This document shows positions 1 through 11,013 of a stretch of 64,000 nt of DNA, piece after piece. The position numbers and the translations under genes were made by a program. How positions within the stretch are numbered: position 1 is the stretch's first letter; each line of letters opens with the position of its first letter. The DNA is from Trichomonas vaginalis G3 (taxonomy: Eukaryota > Parabasalia > Trichomonadida > Trichomonadidae): contig NC_067204.1 of assembly GCF_026262505.1 (NCBI RefSeq), forward strand, positions 16,966,165-17,030,164, read 5' to 3'. A model generated the notes under the pieces. The model made no database searches and was not told the origin of the DNA. It was given only the letters and a program-made list of their open reading frames with translations.

Positions 1-3
1 TTT

Positions 4-309
4 CTATTCGGAAAGATTTAAAGCAATACTGAAGAAGTCAATATTAGAGTTCTTTATAACAGTATAATGAGTATCTTTGACATTCACGAAGAAACTCTTT
101 TGTTTCAAAACTACTGCTAACTCTTGTGAAGTATAACGTTTGCGGTCAATGACGATAGCTAATGGTCTGACATACTGACCAAACTTAGATTCTTTCACAA
201 ACTTCTTGTTAAAGATAACATTAACATTTGAAGCATTATTGAACTCATTCTTGATGGCAGTAGCGAGAGCATTGTATGAAAAGAACTTGCAATCTTGCAT
301 GTGTTTCAT
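4..309 (-). CDS. Small Maverick protein, unknown function
   Basis: A complete 101-residue frame, divergent from the polymerase gene with about 90 bp of AT-rich DNA between them. The product is moderately basic with no signal peptide, membrane segment or recognisable motif. The position at the head of the polymerase transcription unit suggests a replication or early accessory role, but that is inference only. Its compact spacing and codon use match the rest of the element. Confidence 0.55.
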   Translation of the reverse strand: MKHMQDCKFFSYNALATAIKNEFNNASNVNVIFNKKFVKESKFGQYVRPLAIVIDRKRYTSQELAVVLKQKSFFVNVKDTHYTVIKNSNIDFFSIALNLSE

Positions 310-398
310 TAAAATAAAAATATTAAATTATTTTGAAAAATAACTTAAAAAATCTAATCTAATTTTTTCAAAAAATATTTTTTTATTTCCTACTAAAG

Positions 399-3300
399 AT
401 GTATCGGAAGTTGTCTAAGTTAGAACACTCGGAAATAAAACAACTTCTTACAGAAGCTAACATAGATGTTGCAAAACATTACGCAACAAACAAAAAAGCA
501 CTCGCTGACTTCATTAAAGACTACAATGGTGCAATAAGTTATGATAGAATTCATGAGTTCATAAAGCCGCAACGCGGCGAGGACGAAGTCCATGCAAGAG
601 CATTTCCTTTAAATGACGTTGCTATTGACTTATATCATAGACGTTCAGTACCTCATGAAGTAAGAAGAGAAATGTTTGACATAACAAATGCAAACGTTGG
701 TGAAACAAGAAGAAGAGACGACACACTGAAACAACAGAGAAGAGAGATGTTTAAGAGCGCTATAGAACAAGTTCGCAAAGCTAACGATGTCATTCGTTCC
801 ATTGACGACAAACCAAAAGAAGGTGAGAGATGGTTAAAGAAAGATGAAGAGAATAGGAAGAGAAATGTGAAGTCAGGCAATAGACTCATTGACTTTAACA
901 TCGAAGCTTTAGATGAACCAAACAGAGACTACTTACACAAACATTTCGGTAAGGTTTTCATGAGACTCTTAGAGAAAATTAAAATAAACTCACAACAGAG
1001 ATGGATGGTATGTTATAAACTTGGTGGAAAGTATGAATGTTCTACGTTAAACCTCAATAATATTGGAACATTACTACATCAGCTCTTGAAGGAGAACTTT
1101 ATATCAGAGATAGAAGCAAATGCTGCAGGTATTGTTGAAATGCACTATGACTTCTTCTTGACAAACATAAAGAATCTTACCGAAATAAAGATGTATGATT
1201 TAACAGAATATGAAGGCTTAACGATGTCAGATGTAAAGAAAGGCAAACCAAAAAAGAGACCATATAGAGATGAAAGCACACTGACAAATGACCAGAAAGC
1301 CATTTTGGAAGCTCTTAAGCAAACAGGAAACCCAGCACTTATAGAAAGCTTTTGGAAAGATAATGGTGAAAAGAAGTTTTATAAGAAGAGAAGCGGTCAG
1401 TTCTGGAAGTATCTTTGCACATTACCTATAAATCTTGAACGCTACCAAATCTTCAATGAACTGAACAAAAGAACTGCAACACTTATGACAGAAGACAATT
1501 GTTCGTTTATGCTTGCATTCAGGCTGGAGTAAATGAAGAAACTATTGACCACATGAGAGAAGTCATTCGTGTTAGAGACTTTCCTCAAAGTAAAGTACAA
1601 GAAATTTCTGACGCAACAGGTATAGCATTTAATGTTACCATTGGTTATTTCAATGACTCAAGACATAATGAAATAAAGAGATACATACCAAAAGAATGTG
1701 AAACTGTTCGAACTATTGACTTACTTCTTGTTGAAGACCACTACATGCTAAATGAAAGATTACCAATGACAACATATTTCATTCGCAACTATATAGAAAT
1801 CTTGAAGGAGTGTGGTGGAATGAACATTGAGAAACAAATGAAGATTTATACAAAGAGAGAAGATAAATATGTAGTTCGTTATGATAGAACAACACCGTTA
1901 TGGGATGTTATGAAAACATTGTGGGAGTGCAAATATTTCGAACCTATTTCTTATGGAGAACTTTTCACATATACGACTGACTTATATAAACAGAACCTTG
2001 CACCATTTAAAGATTTGACATATGCTCCAAAGTATTGTGTACAACTGAAGAAGAAAGCCGAGTCAAAAGAAGTAAATAAAAATAAGTGCAAGTTCATTCC
2101 TGAGCACGTTTTCTTTGCTGACTTTGAGTGTAGTACCGATGGCTTTCATAAAGCTTTTAACATCTGTTATGACAGTGAAGATGGTTCAGTGAGTGAAAGC
2201 ATTTGGGGTCAGAACTGTGCAACAGAATTTTTGGAACGACTTCCTGACAAGAGTTTAATATATTTCCATAACCTCAGTTATGATATAAACTTCATCTTAA
2301 GACACATGACAGAAGTGAAAGGAACTCCCATCATTAAAGGTTCACGAACAATGCAAATAACTGGCTTATATAAAGGAAGGGCAATTATTATAAAAGACTC
2401 TTACAGTGTTATAAATAAGAAGCTTAAACTATTTCCTGCTATGTTTAACTTACAAACAGGACCGAAAGAAGTATTTCCATACAACTACTACAGCAGTGTT
2501 TTGTTAGCAAATGACAACAGAACTGGTGTCATTTCTGAAGCATGTAAGTTTATCCGGGATGCAGATACATTCATGAAAAACATAGATTCCATCAAAGGTT
2601 GCAGAATAGATGAAACCACTTCGACTTAGAAAAGTATAGCACATTTTATTGCAAACAAGATGTAAGAATTTTAAGAGAAGGTTTTGTTAAGTTCCGCAAT
2701 GACATATTGAAAGAATTTGATTTAAACGTTTATGACTACGTTAGTATTTGTTCAATTGCTAACAAATTGTTTGAGAACAGAGTGTACTTCCCGAATGGAA
2801 ATTTATATGACCTCTCAAATAAACCAAGAGAATTTATTTCACGCTGTATTCAAGGTGGAAGATGTATGCTGTCAGATAACATGAAACAAAAGAGCGAAAA
2901 GAAACTCATTGCTGACTTCGACGCTGTTTCATTATATCCATCAGCTATAGCAAGACTTTATACTTTAGAAGGTATTCCAAAGGTTATGAAGAAAGAAATG
3001 TTAAGCACAGAGTATCTCATGAGACATTTATTCGATGACGACCAAAAGGAACCCATTGGTGAAAAGTTTATGTCTGGCTTCTTTGTTCTCATTAAGATAA
3101 CAGAGATTGGAATACATAGACACTTTCCTTTAATAGTTTGTGACCCTGAACTAAATCCAGAACTTAACGTTCCCAGAAGTTCAAACACTTGCTGTTTAAT
3201 GTATGTTGACCATATAACATTACAAGACCTCATAAAATATCAAGGTGTCAAATGTGAAGTGTTGCAAGGATACTATTACGATGGAAACAGAGATATTAGA

Positions 3301-4176
3301 ATAAGAGATGAAGTAAAGAAGTTGTTTGAGTTAAGGTTAAAGTATAAGAAAGAAGGAAATCCTTTGCAAGAAAATATAAAGCTCATTCTGAACAGTATTT
3401 ATGGCAAAACTATTCTATCTCCTATTGAGTCAAAAATAACCATAGTAAATGACAAAGATGCTATAAGATATGCCATCAGAAACTACAACCATATAGTGAA
3501 GTTCGAAGGTTTGGATGGTTCAGATAAAACTATTTTCAAGCTAACGAAAAGCATTTGCAGACACTTTAACTTCTGTCCACTTGGTGTTAACATTCTGTCT
3601 ATGTCGAAGAGAATAATGTGTGAAGTATTCTGTACTGCTGAAGATATGGGTCTTCAAATATTTTACCAGGACTGCGATAGCATGCATATTTTCAATGAAG
3701 ACATACCACTGTTAGCTCAGGAATTTAAGAAGAGATACGGTAGAGAACTTATTGGTAAAACATTAGGTCAGTTCCATTCTGACTTCGCAGAAATAACACC
3801 TGGAAAACAAAGTTTAGCATACAAGTCAATATTTTGTGGAAAGAAGACTTACATAGACTTACTCACGAACGATTTAAATGAAGTTGCATTCCATGCACGT
3901 TGTAAAGGTGTAAAACAAGACGTTCTTGCTTTAACAGCTAATGAAATGTTTCCTGAAGCTATACAATGCTATTACAATGAAGATAAGAACATTCACATAC
4001 CTGTTGGAACATATGACAAAGACTCTGAGTTCAGTTTAATGAAACTTTACAAAGCACTTCATGATGGTCAAGAGATTGGATTTGACTTATGTAAGTCTTC
4101 TAGTCCTTGCTTTGCTGAAAAGTTTAACTTCTCAATAACGACTAAAACAAGCTTTATTCGTAAGTTGAAGTTCTGA
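399..4176 (+). pseudogene. Maverick protein-primed family B DNA polymerase (broken)
   Basis: Replicates the element. In order: a basic N-terminal region of roughly 370 residues, a 3'-5' exonuclease region with FADFE and a YFHNLSYD motif, then the palm with DFDAVSLYPS (motif A), a KLILNSIYGK motif B-like stretch and QDCDSMH (motif C, the YxDTDS position). The insert-rich spacing and NSIYGK match protein-primed polymerases of the Polinton type. The copy is broken by about two breaks and is treated as a fossil. A family B polymerase is one of the core Maverick genes together with integrase, ATPase and protease. Confidence 0.92.
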
Positions 4177-4244
4177 GGTCATTTATTTTTGTCAGCAATG
4201 AGGTCATTCGTGATAAAAATAATGAGGTCATATATTTTTGTCAT

Positions 4245-4811
4245 TTATGTATAACCATTGTCTCTCTTAAACTTTGCAATAGACAGCTTTGTTCTTCTTC
4301 CTTCTACATCTGTAATGTTTATATAATCTTTGCTATACTGTCTTAAGACATTCATTCGTCTGTATTGAGTTCCCATGAAATAGTAAAAGACATCTTCACT
4401 TGGGACATAGTAGTAATTTTCTAGAGTAAATTTAGAGTATTGTATAATTTCAACAGCATCTTCAGGAAGAGTGTCTACAATGTCAAACCAATAGCCATTC
4501 GAACCAGAAATATTTCTCATGTTTTGTCTTCTCGACACCCACCTTAAGTTTGAGATATGAAAGTCTCCTCTGTCTCTGTTTATATGGTCTACTTCTCGAA
4601 GTCCTTCAGGATTCGGTATAAATTGATTTGCAACAATTTTATGCTTAAAGAGTTTATGTTTGTTTAAATAAACACAAATATAACCATCACCGTTGTCAAA
4701 CTCACTTACAACTCTTTTGTTACTTATGCGCCTAATTGGATATGGGTACTCTGAAAAGATTTCATAGTCATTGTCATGTTCGAGTGTTTGCCAATGTCCT
4801 TCACCTTCCAT
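4245..4811 (-). CDS. HNH endonuclease, homing-endonuclease-like
   Basis: A 188-residue protein; the first ATG is at 4811, since the longer frame would start with GTG. It carries an HNH motif around REVDHINRDRGDFHISNLRW, with the paired His-Asn and a following NLRWVS..QN..N that is usual in phage and mobile-intron HNH enzymes (often linked to NUMOD4 domains, to which the N-terminal YPISNKR-like segment also fits). It is expected to nick or cut DNA. It sits between the polymerase, which it faces tail to tail, and the small opposite-strand genes, and looks whole. It is either a passenger homing nuclease or part of the element's own gene set. Confidence 0.75.
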   Translation of the reverse strand: MEGEGHWQTLEHDNDYEIFSEYPYPIRRISNKRVVSEFDNGDGYICVYLNKHKLFKHKIVANQFIPNPEGLREVDHINRDRGDFHISNLRWVSRRQNMRNISGSNGYWFDIVDTLPEDAVEIIQYSKFTLENYYYVPSEDVFYYFMGTQYRRMNVLRQYSKDYINITDVEGRRTKLSIAKFKRDNGYT

Positions 4812-4861
4812 GCCTTTCACTCAAATAAAAATTTTCAGAAAAAATAAAACTAGCGTAGATT

Positions 4862-5717
4862 TTACAATACTGCGATGGTAGAGTTTAAGAGTTGTGCTTC
4901 AATGTAGAGACAGTCCTTATGGTCTGGAGGTAAGAACACTGGGCAGTTATGGTCATGAGTGGAGAACATGTCTATCCAAAACTCACGATTGAAGCCAGTT
5001 AATTTATAGTATTTAGGGTTAGGAAGTGGTGAAGTTCTTGTATGACCAATGAACTCATTTTCAACTCCCTTACTTAAGTTTGAATATAATATAGCTTGCT
5101 TTCTATCCCAAATGCCAGGTGTTACAATCTTTGAAAATTCATTTTTCCTCGGAAGCATTGCATCATAATTGAAAACATTCTTGAAATCATCACTTGGTTC
5201 AGAGATTTGAAATCTTATACGTAATGGATTTTCTTTCTTTTTAGCACTTCATTGAATGGTGAGAATACAACAAACTGACAGTCATGAGTTCCATCTTCAT
5301 TTTCATTAAATTCATAATGAAAGTCTATAAGTTGTGGCTGACTACCTTCTTCTTTCAGTTGTGCAAGAAACTCACGTAAAGGCTGTAAAGTTTGTACTTC
5401 AATGTTAAACTTTTTCTCGAACATTCATTAAATGAAATCATACATTGTTGCAATGTTGTATCGTCTTTAAAGTATTTGTATATGTGAATGTTTTGGGCGC
5501 TTAAAGACTGTTCGTCATTTTCTATCTCGACTTGAAGTATAAAGTCAACCTTTCTGAAAGCACGTGTTATATACATATTTGTTATGCCAATGTACTTCTC
5601 TTCATTTATGTTCACAATCCAGTCTGTTGGAAACTTAAACGTTACTCTGTTCCCCTTTATTTTGACGTCAGGGTTTTCACTACTGAACGCAACAGATAAA
5701 GGTATTTGTCTATACAT
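4862..5717 (-). pseudogene. Unknown Maverick protein, possibly structural (broken)
   Basis: Three neighbouring minus-strand frames (98, about 69 and 120 residues) follow each other without gaps and probably come from a single gene of about 280 residues that is broken in about two places. The N-terminal part is rich in beta-type segments (for example FKFPTDWIVNI) and the C-terminal part has DMFSTHDHNC and LYIEAQLLN. I do not recognise the family. A beta-rich protein of this size in a Polinton could be a minor virion protein, but nothing here proves that. Confidence 0.5.
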
Positions 5718-5741
5718 TTAATTCGGATAAAAATAAACCAT

Positions 5742-6002
5742 TTACTCTTTCTTTGCTTCAGCTTCTTTAGCTTTTGCTTCAGCTTCTTCTCTAGCTTTCT
5801 TCGCCAGTAGTCTTGGGTTCTTTTGTCTTCCAGCAGCTAATGCAGCAAGTTGTTTTTCACTAAGTTTTCTCTTTGGTCTCTCCGGCTTTTGTTCTTGTTT
5901 TTGTTCCTTAAGTTCGGATAAAATTTGCTCACGAATTTCTTTCTTCAATGCTTCAACATCTATGACCCCTTGGGTCTTGTCCGTAGGGCTTGTCTGAGTC
6001 AT
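5742..6002 (-). CDS. Small Lys/Glu-rich basic protein of the Maverick
   Basis: An 86-residue frame starting at ATG 6002 just inside the element end. The first half has an amphipathic helix (VEALKKEIREQILSEL), the second half a KRKLSEKQLAALAAGR basic stretch followed by an AKAKEAEAKKE tail. It is highly charged and probably helical, as in small DNA-binding or core proteins. No family is recognised. It is the last gene seen before host DNA. Confidence 0.5.
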   Translation of the reverse strand: MTQTSPTDKTQGVIDVEALKKEIREQILSELKEQKQEQKPERPKRKLSEKQLAALAAGRQKNPRLLAKKAREEAEAKAKEAEAKKE

Positions 6003-6168
6003 TTGACTGCAGATAAAAAAACAAAATTAAAACTTTAACCGATGTTGAAGCATCTCGTGAGGTGTGAGGAAGTTTCTCGACAGATCCTAAATAGATTATT
6101 GATCTAGTGTACAAATCCAATAAAAAGCCTATTTTTTTGGCTTTTTTGGTGCTCATTTTTTCGAAGAT

Positions 6169-6225
6169 CTACATGAATATGGGGAAACCATCGGATTTTT
6201 TTGGTTAACCCACATCTTCATGTAG
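6169..6225. repeat. Long imperfect hairpin near the inner end of element A
   Basis: CTACATGAA at the left pairs with TTCATGTAG at the right, and the inner parts (ATGGGGAAACC against GGTTAACCCACAT) also pair with few mismatches, giving arms of about 22 bases around an AT-rich loop. A second smaller hairpin (AAAAGCC against GGCTTTT) lies at about 6116 to 6147. They could be part of the element end, a MITE relic or an RNA structure. Confidence 0.5.
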
Positions 6226-6249
6226 TCTGGACTATCTTTCCTCGAAGGA

Positions 6250-7192
6250 CCTCTTTACGGGTGTAAAAACTCATAAAGTTCTCAAAAGATTCATTCTCGA
6301 TCTCCATGCTGAAAGAATTTACAATAAAAAAGAGATCTACGCATCAAACTACAGCCATAAATGAACTGAACCCCTAAAGCTCAGCTCTTAGTTTATCAAA
6401 AACGTCGAAATCCTTCTCATTGCAATCAAATTTTCTCAATAACTCATAAGAAAAATCGAATTTTGATTAAGCCGATGTTATAGGTATCACAAATACTACA
6501 AACTTGAGCAATATCGAAATTGCCAGCAAAAGTTTGAAATTGCATTGCTCATATTTGTTTTGTAAACTAAAAATCTGCTTATATTATTCATTAATTTTTT
6601 ATATATTATTCATATACTTTAATAAAAACAATACTATTTCACCTTAAAAATAAATTTCATAAGTCAATATTATTTTTTTGAAAATGTATCAATTTTCGAT
6701 TAAAACAACATGAGAATAAAATTTACGCAAAATTATTTTAAAAAATGGTTTTAAAAATTTCCAATTGATTAAGAATAAGATTGCAAGAAGTTTTGAAGTT
6801 TAATTTTAAGAAAAAAAATTCGGATATTATTCATGGATCTAAGTAATCTGATATTTGAGTATCGGCACTATGCATAAAACATATATTTATAGTTTTTTTG
6901 GATTTTTATGATTTTAAATATATTCAAATTTGGCAATCCAATAGATTTTTAAAAAATAGGTAAATAAAAATAGATTACATATGCAGCAGATTTAGAACAT
7001 GAAACAAATCTTATAGTGACCCAAAAAAAAATTCATGATCCAAAAAAGAAAAAAATTAGCTAAATGGAAATCAAACCTTGGCATAATGAACTACCCTTGG
7101 TGGTTCTATTTAATAGCTACTCCCAACGATAGGCGGTGTCCCCAGCTTTAGAGGGGTGGTAAAAGTAAGGAAAATCTGGGTATATAATAATA
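6250..7192. other. Intergenic, no gene seen
   Basis: AT-rich DNA with homopolymer runs and no open frame or recognisable repeat family. Confidence 0.6.
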
Positions 7193-7452
7193 TTTCTTTT
7201 CATATTTATCATTGTTTCATCACATTCTCTTTCTTTTCATATTTATCATTGTTTTATAACATTCTCTTACTTTTCATATTAATCATTGTTTTATGGAATT
7301 CTCTTTCTTTTCATATTTATCATTGTTTTATCTAATAATATTTCTTTTCATATTTAACATTGTTTTATGGAATTCTCTTTGCTTTCATATTTAACATTGT
7401 TTTATGGAATTCTCTTTCTTTTCATATTTATCATTGTTTTATGACATTCTCT
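7193..7452. repeat. 37-bp tandem repeat, 7 copies
   Basis: Seven head-to-tail units built on TTTCTTTTCATATTTATCAT then TGTTTTATxxxATTCTC, with 1 to 6 differences between units. The array ends directly on an ankyrin relic. Confidence 0.85.
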
Positions 7453-7546
7453 CGATATTAATGAATGCCCTCTTTCTATTGCCATCGATGTTAAAGCAAC
7501 AAACATTTTCAAATTCTTAGTTGAACATGGTGCTACAAATGACTAA
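7445..7546 (+). pseudogene. Ankyrin-repeat relic (C-terminal end)
   Basis: A frame of 33 codons reads CPLSIAIDVKATNIFKFLVE followed by HGATND and a stop. This is the last ankyrin repeat and the typical HGAxxx C-terminus of trichomonad DUF3447 ankyrin proteins. No start or upstream repeats remain; the 37-bp array has taken their place. Confidence 0.7.
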
Positions 7547-8567
7547 TAATTCTTTTTCTAACAACATTATTTTATATCGAAACAAGAATTGCTACGATTC
7601 TGACAAAATAACATTAAACATTAGAAATATATTTTTCTAGATCGAATCCGACCATAATTAAATTAGAATCTAAACACATTTTCCTACGTAAAGTCTCCCT
7701 ATCGTTTTTCTGCCTCAATATTGAGTGAACCTCTATCAAAAATTTGAATAAGAGACTTTACAAAAGAAAAGGAGTTTAACATATTTTGGAATTCTTGCAC
7801 AAAATTGAATTGAACACAAATTAATATTAATATAAATCGTATATGCATGAAATATTATCATTTTTAGCAAAAATTACAATTAAAATATGTATAAATCTGA
7901 CTTTAATTCAAATTTATGACAACTGGTGTGAAGCATCATTGAAAAACAGCCTTTGAACATATGTATTAAGTGGCACGTCACAGAAGCCTAAAAACATACT
8001 TAATTTTCCCAGTTCATAATTTTATTTCTAAACAAATATAGTTACATACAAACATACATAAATTTTAATCGCATATCTAAGCATTTATAAAATAGCATAA
8101 CAATTCTTTTCTGTTGAATAATTTCATGTATTTGATCATCATTAAGCTTGAACCTAAGAAGCAAATATTTAAAAAATTGGCGTAATAATATTCAAAATTT
8201 TTCAAAGAGGACATATTTTTAAAAGTCGAAATTTATCTTATTAATGAATTTAAATGAAAAGCATAATTATAAAACATTAAGATTGAACAGAGGACAGAAA
8301 TTGTAAATTAATTGAACAAAATTGATGACATAAGAATACATAAGTTTGATATTCTTGCAAAGAAGCTGCATAACGTCACACAAAGAATGAGAACGTTTAT
8401 TGGAGTCTTCAAATAAACATTAAAGAAAATAAAATTATAAAACAATAATATTTAAAAGAAATGAGTAATCTTTTCGGTAAAAAAAATTTCAACAAACTTG
8501 GCAGAATCGGGTATTCACATTATCTCTTCAGGGTTGGAAATTTTGCATTATTAATTTATTATATATA
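7547..8567. other. Intergenic, no gene seen
   Basis: About 1 kb of AT-rich DNA. No frame over 60 codons and no recognised element. Confidence 0.55.
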
Positions 8568-9324
8568 AACTGCTTGCCCTAAGGTGGATAATAGTCAAAT
8601 TTTTTTACATTTTTAGTGAGCGGAACAGAGACACAACACGCTTTGAAATCACAAGATGCATGGCTTAAATGATTAGAGATCCAATAATATTGCATCTCTT
8701 TATGCTCAAACAGATCCTATTCTGAATTACCCGAAAATATTGCAACCGTTATGCATTGCTACCAAATTTCTCTACTGTCCACTTAACATACTCATGCTAA
8801 GAACTCCAAATTCTTCAATTATTTACTCTAAAAACTTATAAACGTTCATCCAAATCAAGCAGAATTTCTCCTCGAACAGACATTGCAGAAACTTACGAAT
8901 AAGTAATTGTTAGTCATATCAAATGATGCTCCTTTTCAGCTACTTGTTTCTCTTATAATTGTTCTCATTAGTAAATCATAACTTTAACTTTTGGAGTTTT
9001 CTCCAAAAATAGATACTACCCATATATCCGAGCTACCTGGATGCTAGTTTTCTTATATCTCGGATAGTGTGAAAAATTTAATTATAATATCTCATAATTT
9101 CCATTTAATGAGTTATATCAAAAATCCACTCCGTCATTTCGATTTTTTAGGTCTTTCTGGACCTTGCTGCATTATTTATTTTTATCTATTTTGTTTTGTT
9201 GTTTCTAAATAAATTATTTAAGTTGGACGAAAGGTGGACAATAGTATTGAATATGAAAAGGTGGTTATTTTTGAGAGAACTCATTGAATTCCTTTCAATA
9301 TTGTCCACCTTAGGGCAAGCAGTT
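8568..9324. mobile_element. 757-bp non-coding DNA transposon (MITE-like) with 28-bp TIRs
   Basis: The left end AACTGCTTGCCCTAAGGTGG plus ATAATAGT is matched by its reverse complement at 9297 to 9324 with two to three differences. TATA flanks both ends, fitting a TA-type target duplication. There is no coding frame inside. A subterminal copy of AAGGTGGACAATAGT lies near 9230. The family is not recognised. Confidence 0.75.
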
Positions 9325-9340
9325 TATATGTTGAAAAGAT

Positions 9341-9850
9341 TTTCGCGTCACTTTTCTCCCTCTCAAAAAATTTAATTTTAAAAAAGCTAAATTTGATATT
9401 TAACAGCATCTGCATCCTCGATGCTGCTTAAGTTTTTTATTAATAAGAAGTTTTTCTTGTTTGATGATTGAAATTTGGCTCATTCGGGATGAACAAGCTG
9501 AAGCCCTAGCGGGCTTCAGCATTTTCTTCTTTGAAATGAGTTTGGTAGGGTAGGAGTGCTCGGAAATAGGAGGATTGTGAAAATGGATATAAATCATCTG
9601 TAAAATCTGGAAATAGATGAAGAATAGGGGACTCTATCATTTGGCCAGATTAGTCTCGTTTCTACAAGGATCAACGAATTTCCTCGGGTGAAAAAGTTTG
9701 TTGAGTTAGGCTGCCATGAAAAAGTAAAAATAAACTTTTGAAAAAATTGATATTGGCAAATTTGTTTCGAGTCTTTAGATGCTGTTAAATTATAAAATTT
9801 AGCTTTTTAAATTAAATTTTATTTGAGAGAAAAAAAACGTAACGCGAAAT
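9341..9850. mobile_element. 510-bp foldback element with about 71-bp inverted ends
   Basis: Bases 9341 to 9411 (starting TTTCGCGTCACTTTTC, ending TAACAGCATCT) are the imperfect reverse complement of 9778 to 9850 (AGATGCTGTTAAATT to ACGCGAAA), roughly 85 percent alike. The centre holds a perfect 10-bp hairpin GCTGAAGCCC/GGGCTTCAGC at about 9499 to 9522. There is no coding capacity. It begins only 16 bp after the previous element, so the two may be one composite insertion. Confidence 0.7.
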
Positions 9851-9880
9851 TTCTTTTTTTACCTTCTCTAAAAAGAATCA

Positions 9881-9951
9881 AAATTTTCGCGCTGACTTTT
9901 TATGTAAATTGAGCTTTGCTCAATTTACATAAAAAGTCAGCGCGAAAATTT
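9881..9951. repeat. Perfect 71-bp palindrome (34-bp arms, 3-bp loop)
   Basis: The left arm starts AAATTTTCGCGCTGAC and ends GTAAATTGAGC; after a TTT loop the right arm is its exact reverse complement. It shares the TTTTCGCG end with the neighbouring foldback element, suggesting a related terminus. Confidence 0.95.
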
Positions 9952-10089
9952 GTAATTTATATTCTATGAAATAGACAATAAATATAACTTCATTATGAAT
10001 GTCGCTCTTGAAATATCATTTATAGGATTTTCTAAATCGAATCGAATCCCTCATCAGATAATTATAAACGTGCGTCAGTCTGAAGTTCG

Positions 10090-10632
10090 ATGGCACTTAA
10101 TGCGTTAAAACATCGCCGCTCAATCAGAAGCTTCGATACAACAATGTCCATAACACCAGAGCAACGTAAGGAAATTGCCGACGCAGCTTTAAATTCCCCA
10201 ACATTCATGAATAAGCAAGATATCGACTTAATGTGGATTACCGATCCACAATTGATCGAAAAGATCAGCACCGCTGCTTACGAAAGTCTTCCAAAAGAGA
10301 AGAAAGCACAGTTTGATATTCGTGTTGGCAAATATGATGTTAAGAATATTATCACTGGTGACTCAAAGGATATTATTCTTTTCATTAAGAACGAACGCGC
10401 TTCTGCTGTTACAGAAATGAACTGTGGCATTATTGCTATGGGTGCTATGGTTGCTGCTCAGGAATTCAATATCGACTCAATGATTCTCGGCTGCATTGCT
10501 CAAGAGAAGGTTGAACAGGTTTTGAATCTCCAGAAGGGCCAACTTGTCATTGGCCTTGCTCTTGGTTTCAGGAAGAAGAAGCCTGTTATCGATCCAAAGG
10601 AAATTGTTGGCAAAGTTACTTATATCGAATAA
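10090..10632 (+). CDS. Nitroreductase family protein
   Basis: A 180-residue single-domain flavoprotein. The N-terminus LKHRRSIRSF is the FMN-phosphate contact of nitroreductases, followed by ALNSPTFMNKQ where FMN and substrate bind, and a C-terminal GLALGFRKKKP like the usual LGYP region. It is expected to be an FMN-dependent NAD(P)H oxidoreductase acting on nitro or quinone compounds; trichomonads have several, and some have been linked to metronidazole handling. The length is typical and the ATG at 10090 directly opens the conserved domain. The gene is intact, convergent with the methyltransferase downstream, and starts 138 bp after the large palindrome. Confidence 0.85.
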   Translation: MALNALKHRRSIRSFDTTMSITPEQRKEIADAALNSPTFMNKQDIDLMWITDPQLIEKISTAAYESLPKEKKAQFDIRVGKYDVKNIITGDSKDIILFIKNERASAVTEMNCGIIAMGAMVAAQEFNIDSMILGCIAQEKVEQVLNLQKGQLVIGLALGFRKKKPVIDPKEIVGKVTYIE

Positions 10633-11013
10633 ATCCATTTCGTTTATTCATAGTGTTTCTAAACTTTTGTTACCAATACATATTTTATCAAATGATAAAT
10701 TATTTCTTCAATATTAGAATAAATATTTAGCAAATCATGCCAAAATCCTTCATAAAATGAAATAGATAGATGAAATTTTTAGTAAGGGAAGCTAATTCTT
10801 ATCATTAATATTAAAAATCTCTTGTTTCTTGGAAGAAAACATTTTTTATTATTCCCGAGCATTGAACTGTCAATTTGAACTTAAAGAGATCATAGGTATG
10901 GTGAAATTATTAATCAATTATGTGAAATTAAACAATATAAAAATAATTTGTATGTTTTTTAAAAGGATATTTTATAAATAAACTACAAAATAATAAAAAG
11001 ATATAAAAGTTAA
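10633..11013. other. Convergent intergenic region
   Basis: Between two gene ends; AT-rich, with TAAA-type polyadenylation-like tracts. No gene seen. Confidence 0.5.

Larger units (their letters stand above)
1..6200. mobile_element. Maverick/Polinton element A (one end, runs off the left edge)
   Basis: A block of tightly packed intron-less genes with a protein-primed type family B DNA polymerase, an HNH endonuclease and small genes on the opposite strand. This content fits Maverick/Polinton elements, which are abundant in Trichomonas vaginalis. The left part lies outside the window. The inner boundary is only approximate: the last supported gene starts at 6002 and host-like AT-rich DNA follows from about 6.25 kb. 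I could not identify a terminal inverted repeat. The copy is broken in about four places overall but most frames remain long, which suggests a fairly recent insertion. No integrase or packaging ATPase is seen in the part present. Confidence 0.8.

Noticed and set aside
5953-6156. 67-codon frame overlapping the start of the 86-residue protein
   Set aside because: Overlaps a better gene in another frame; no motif.
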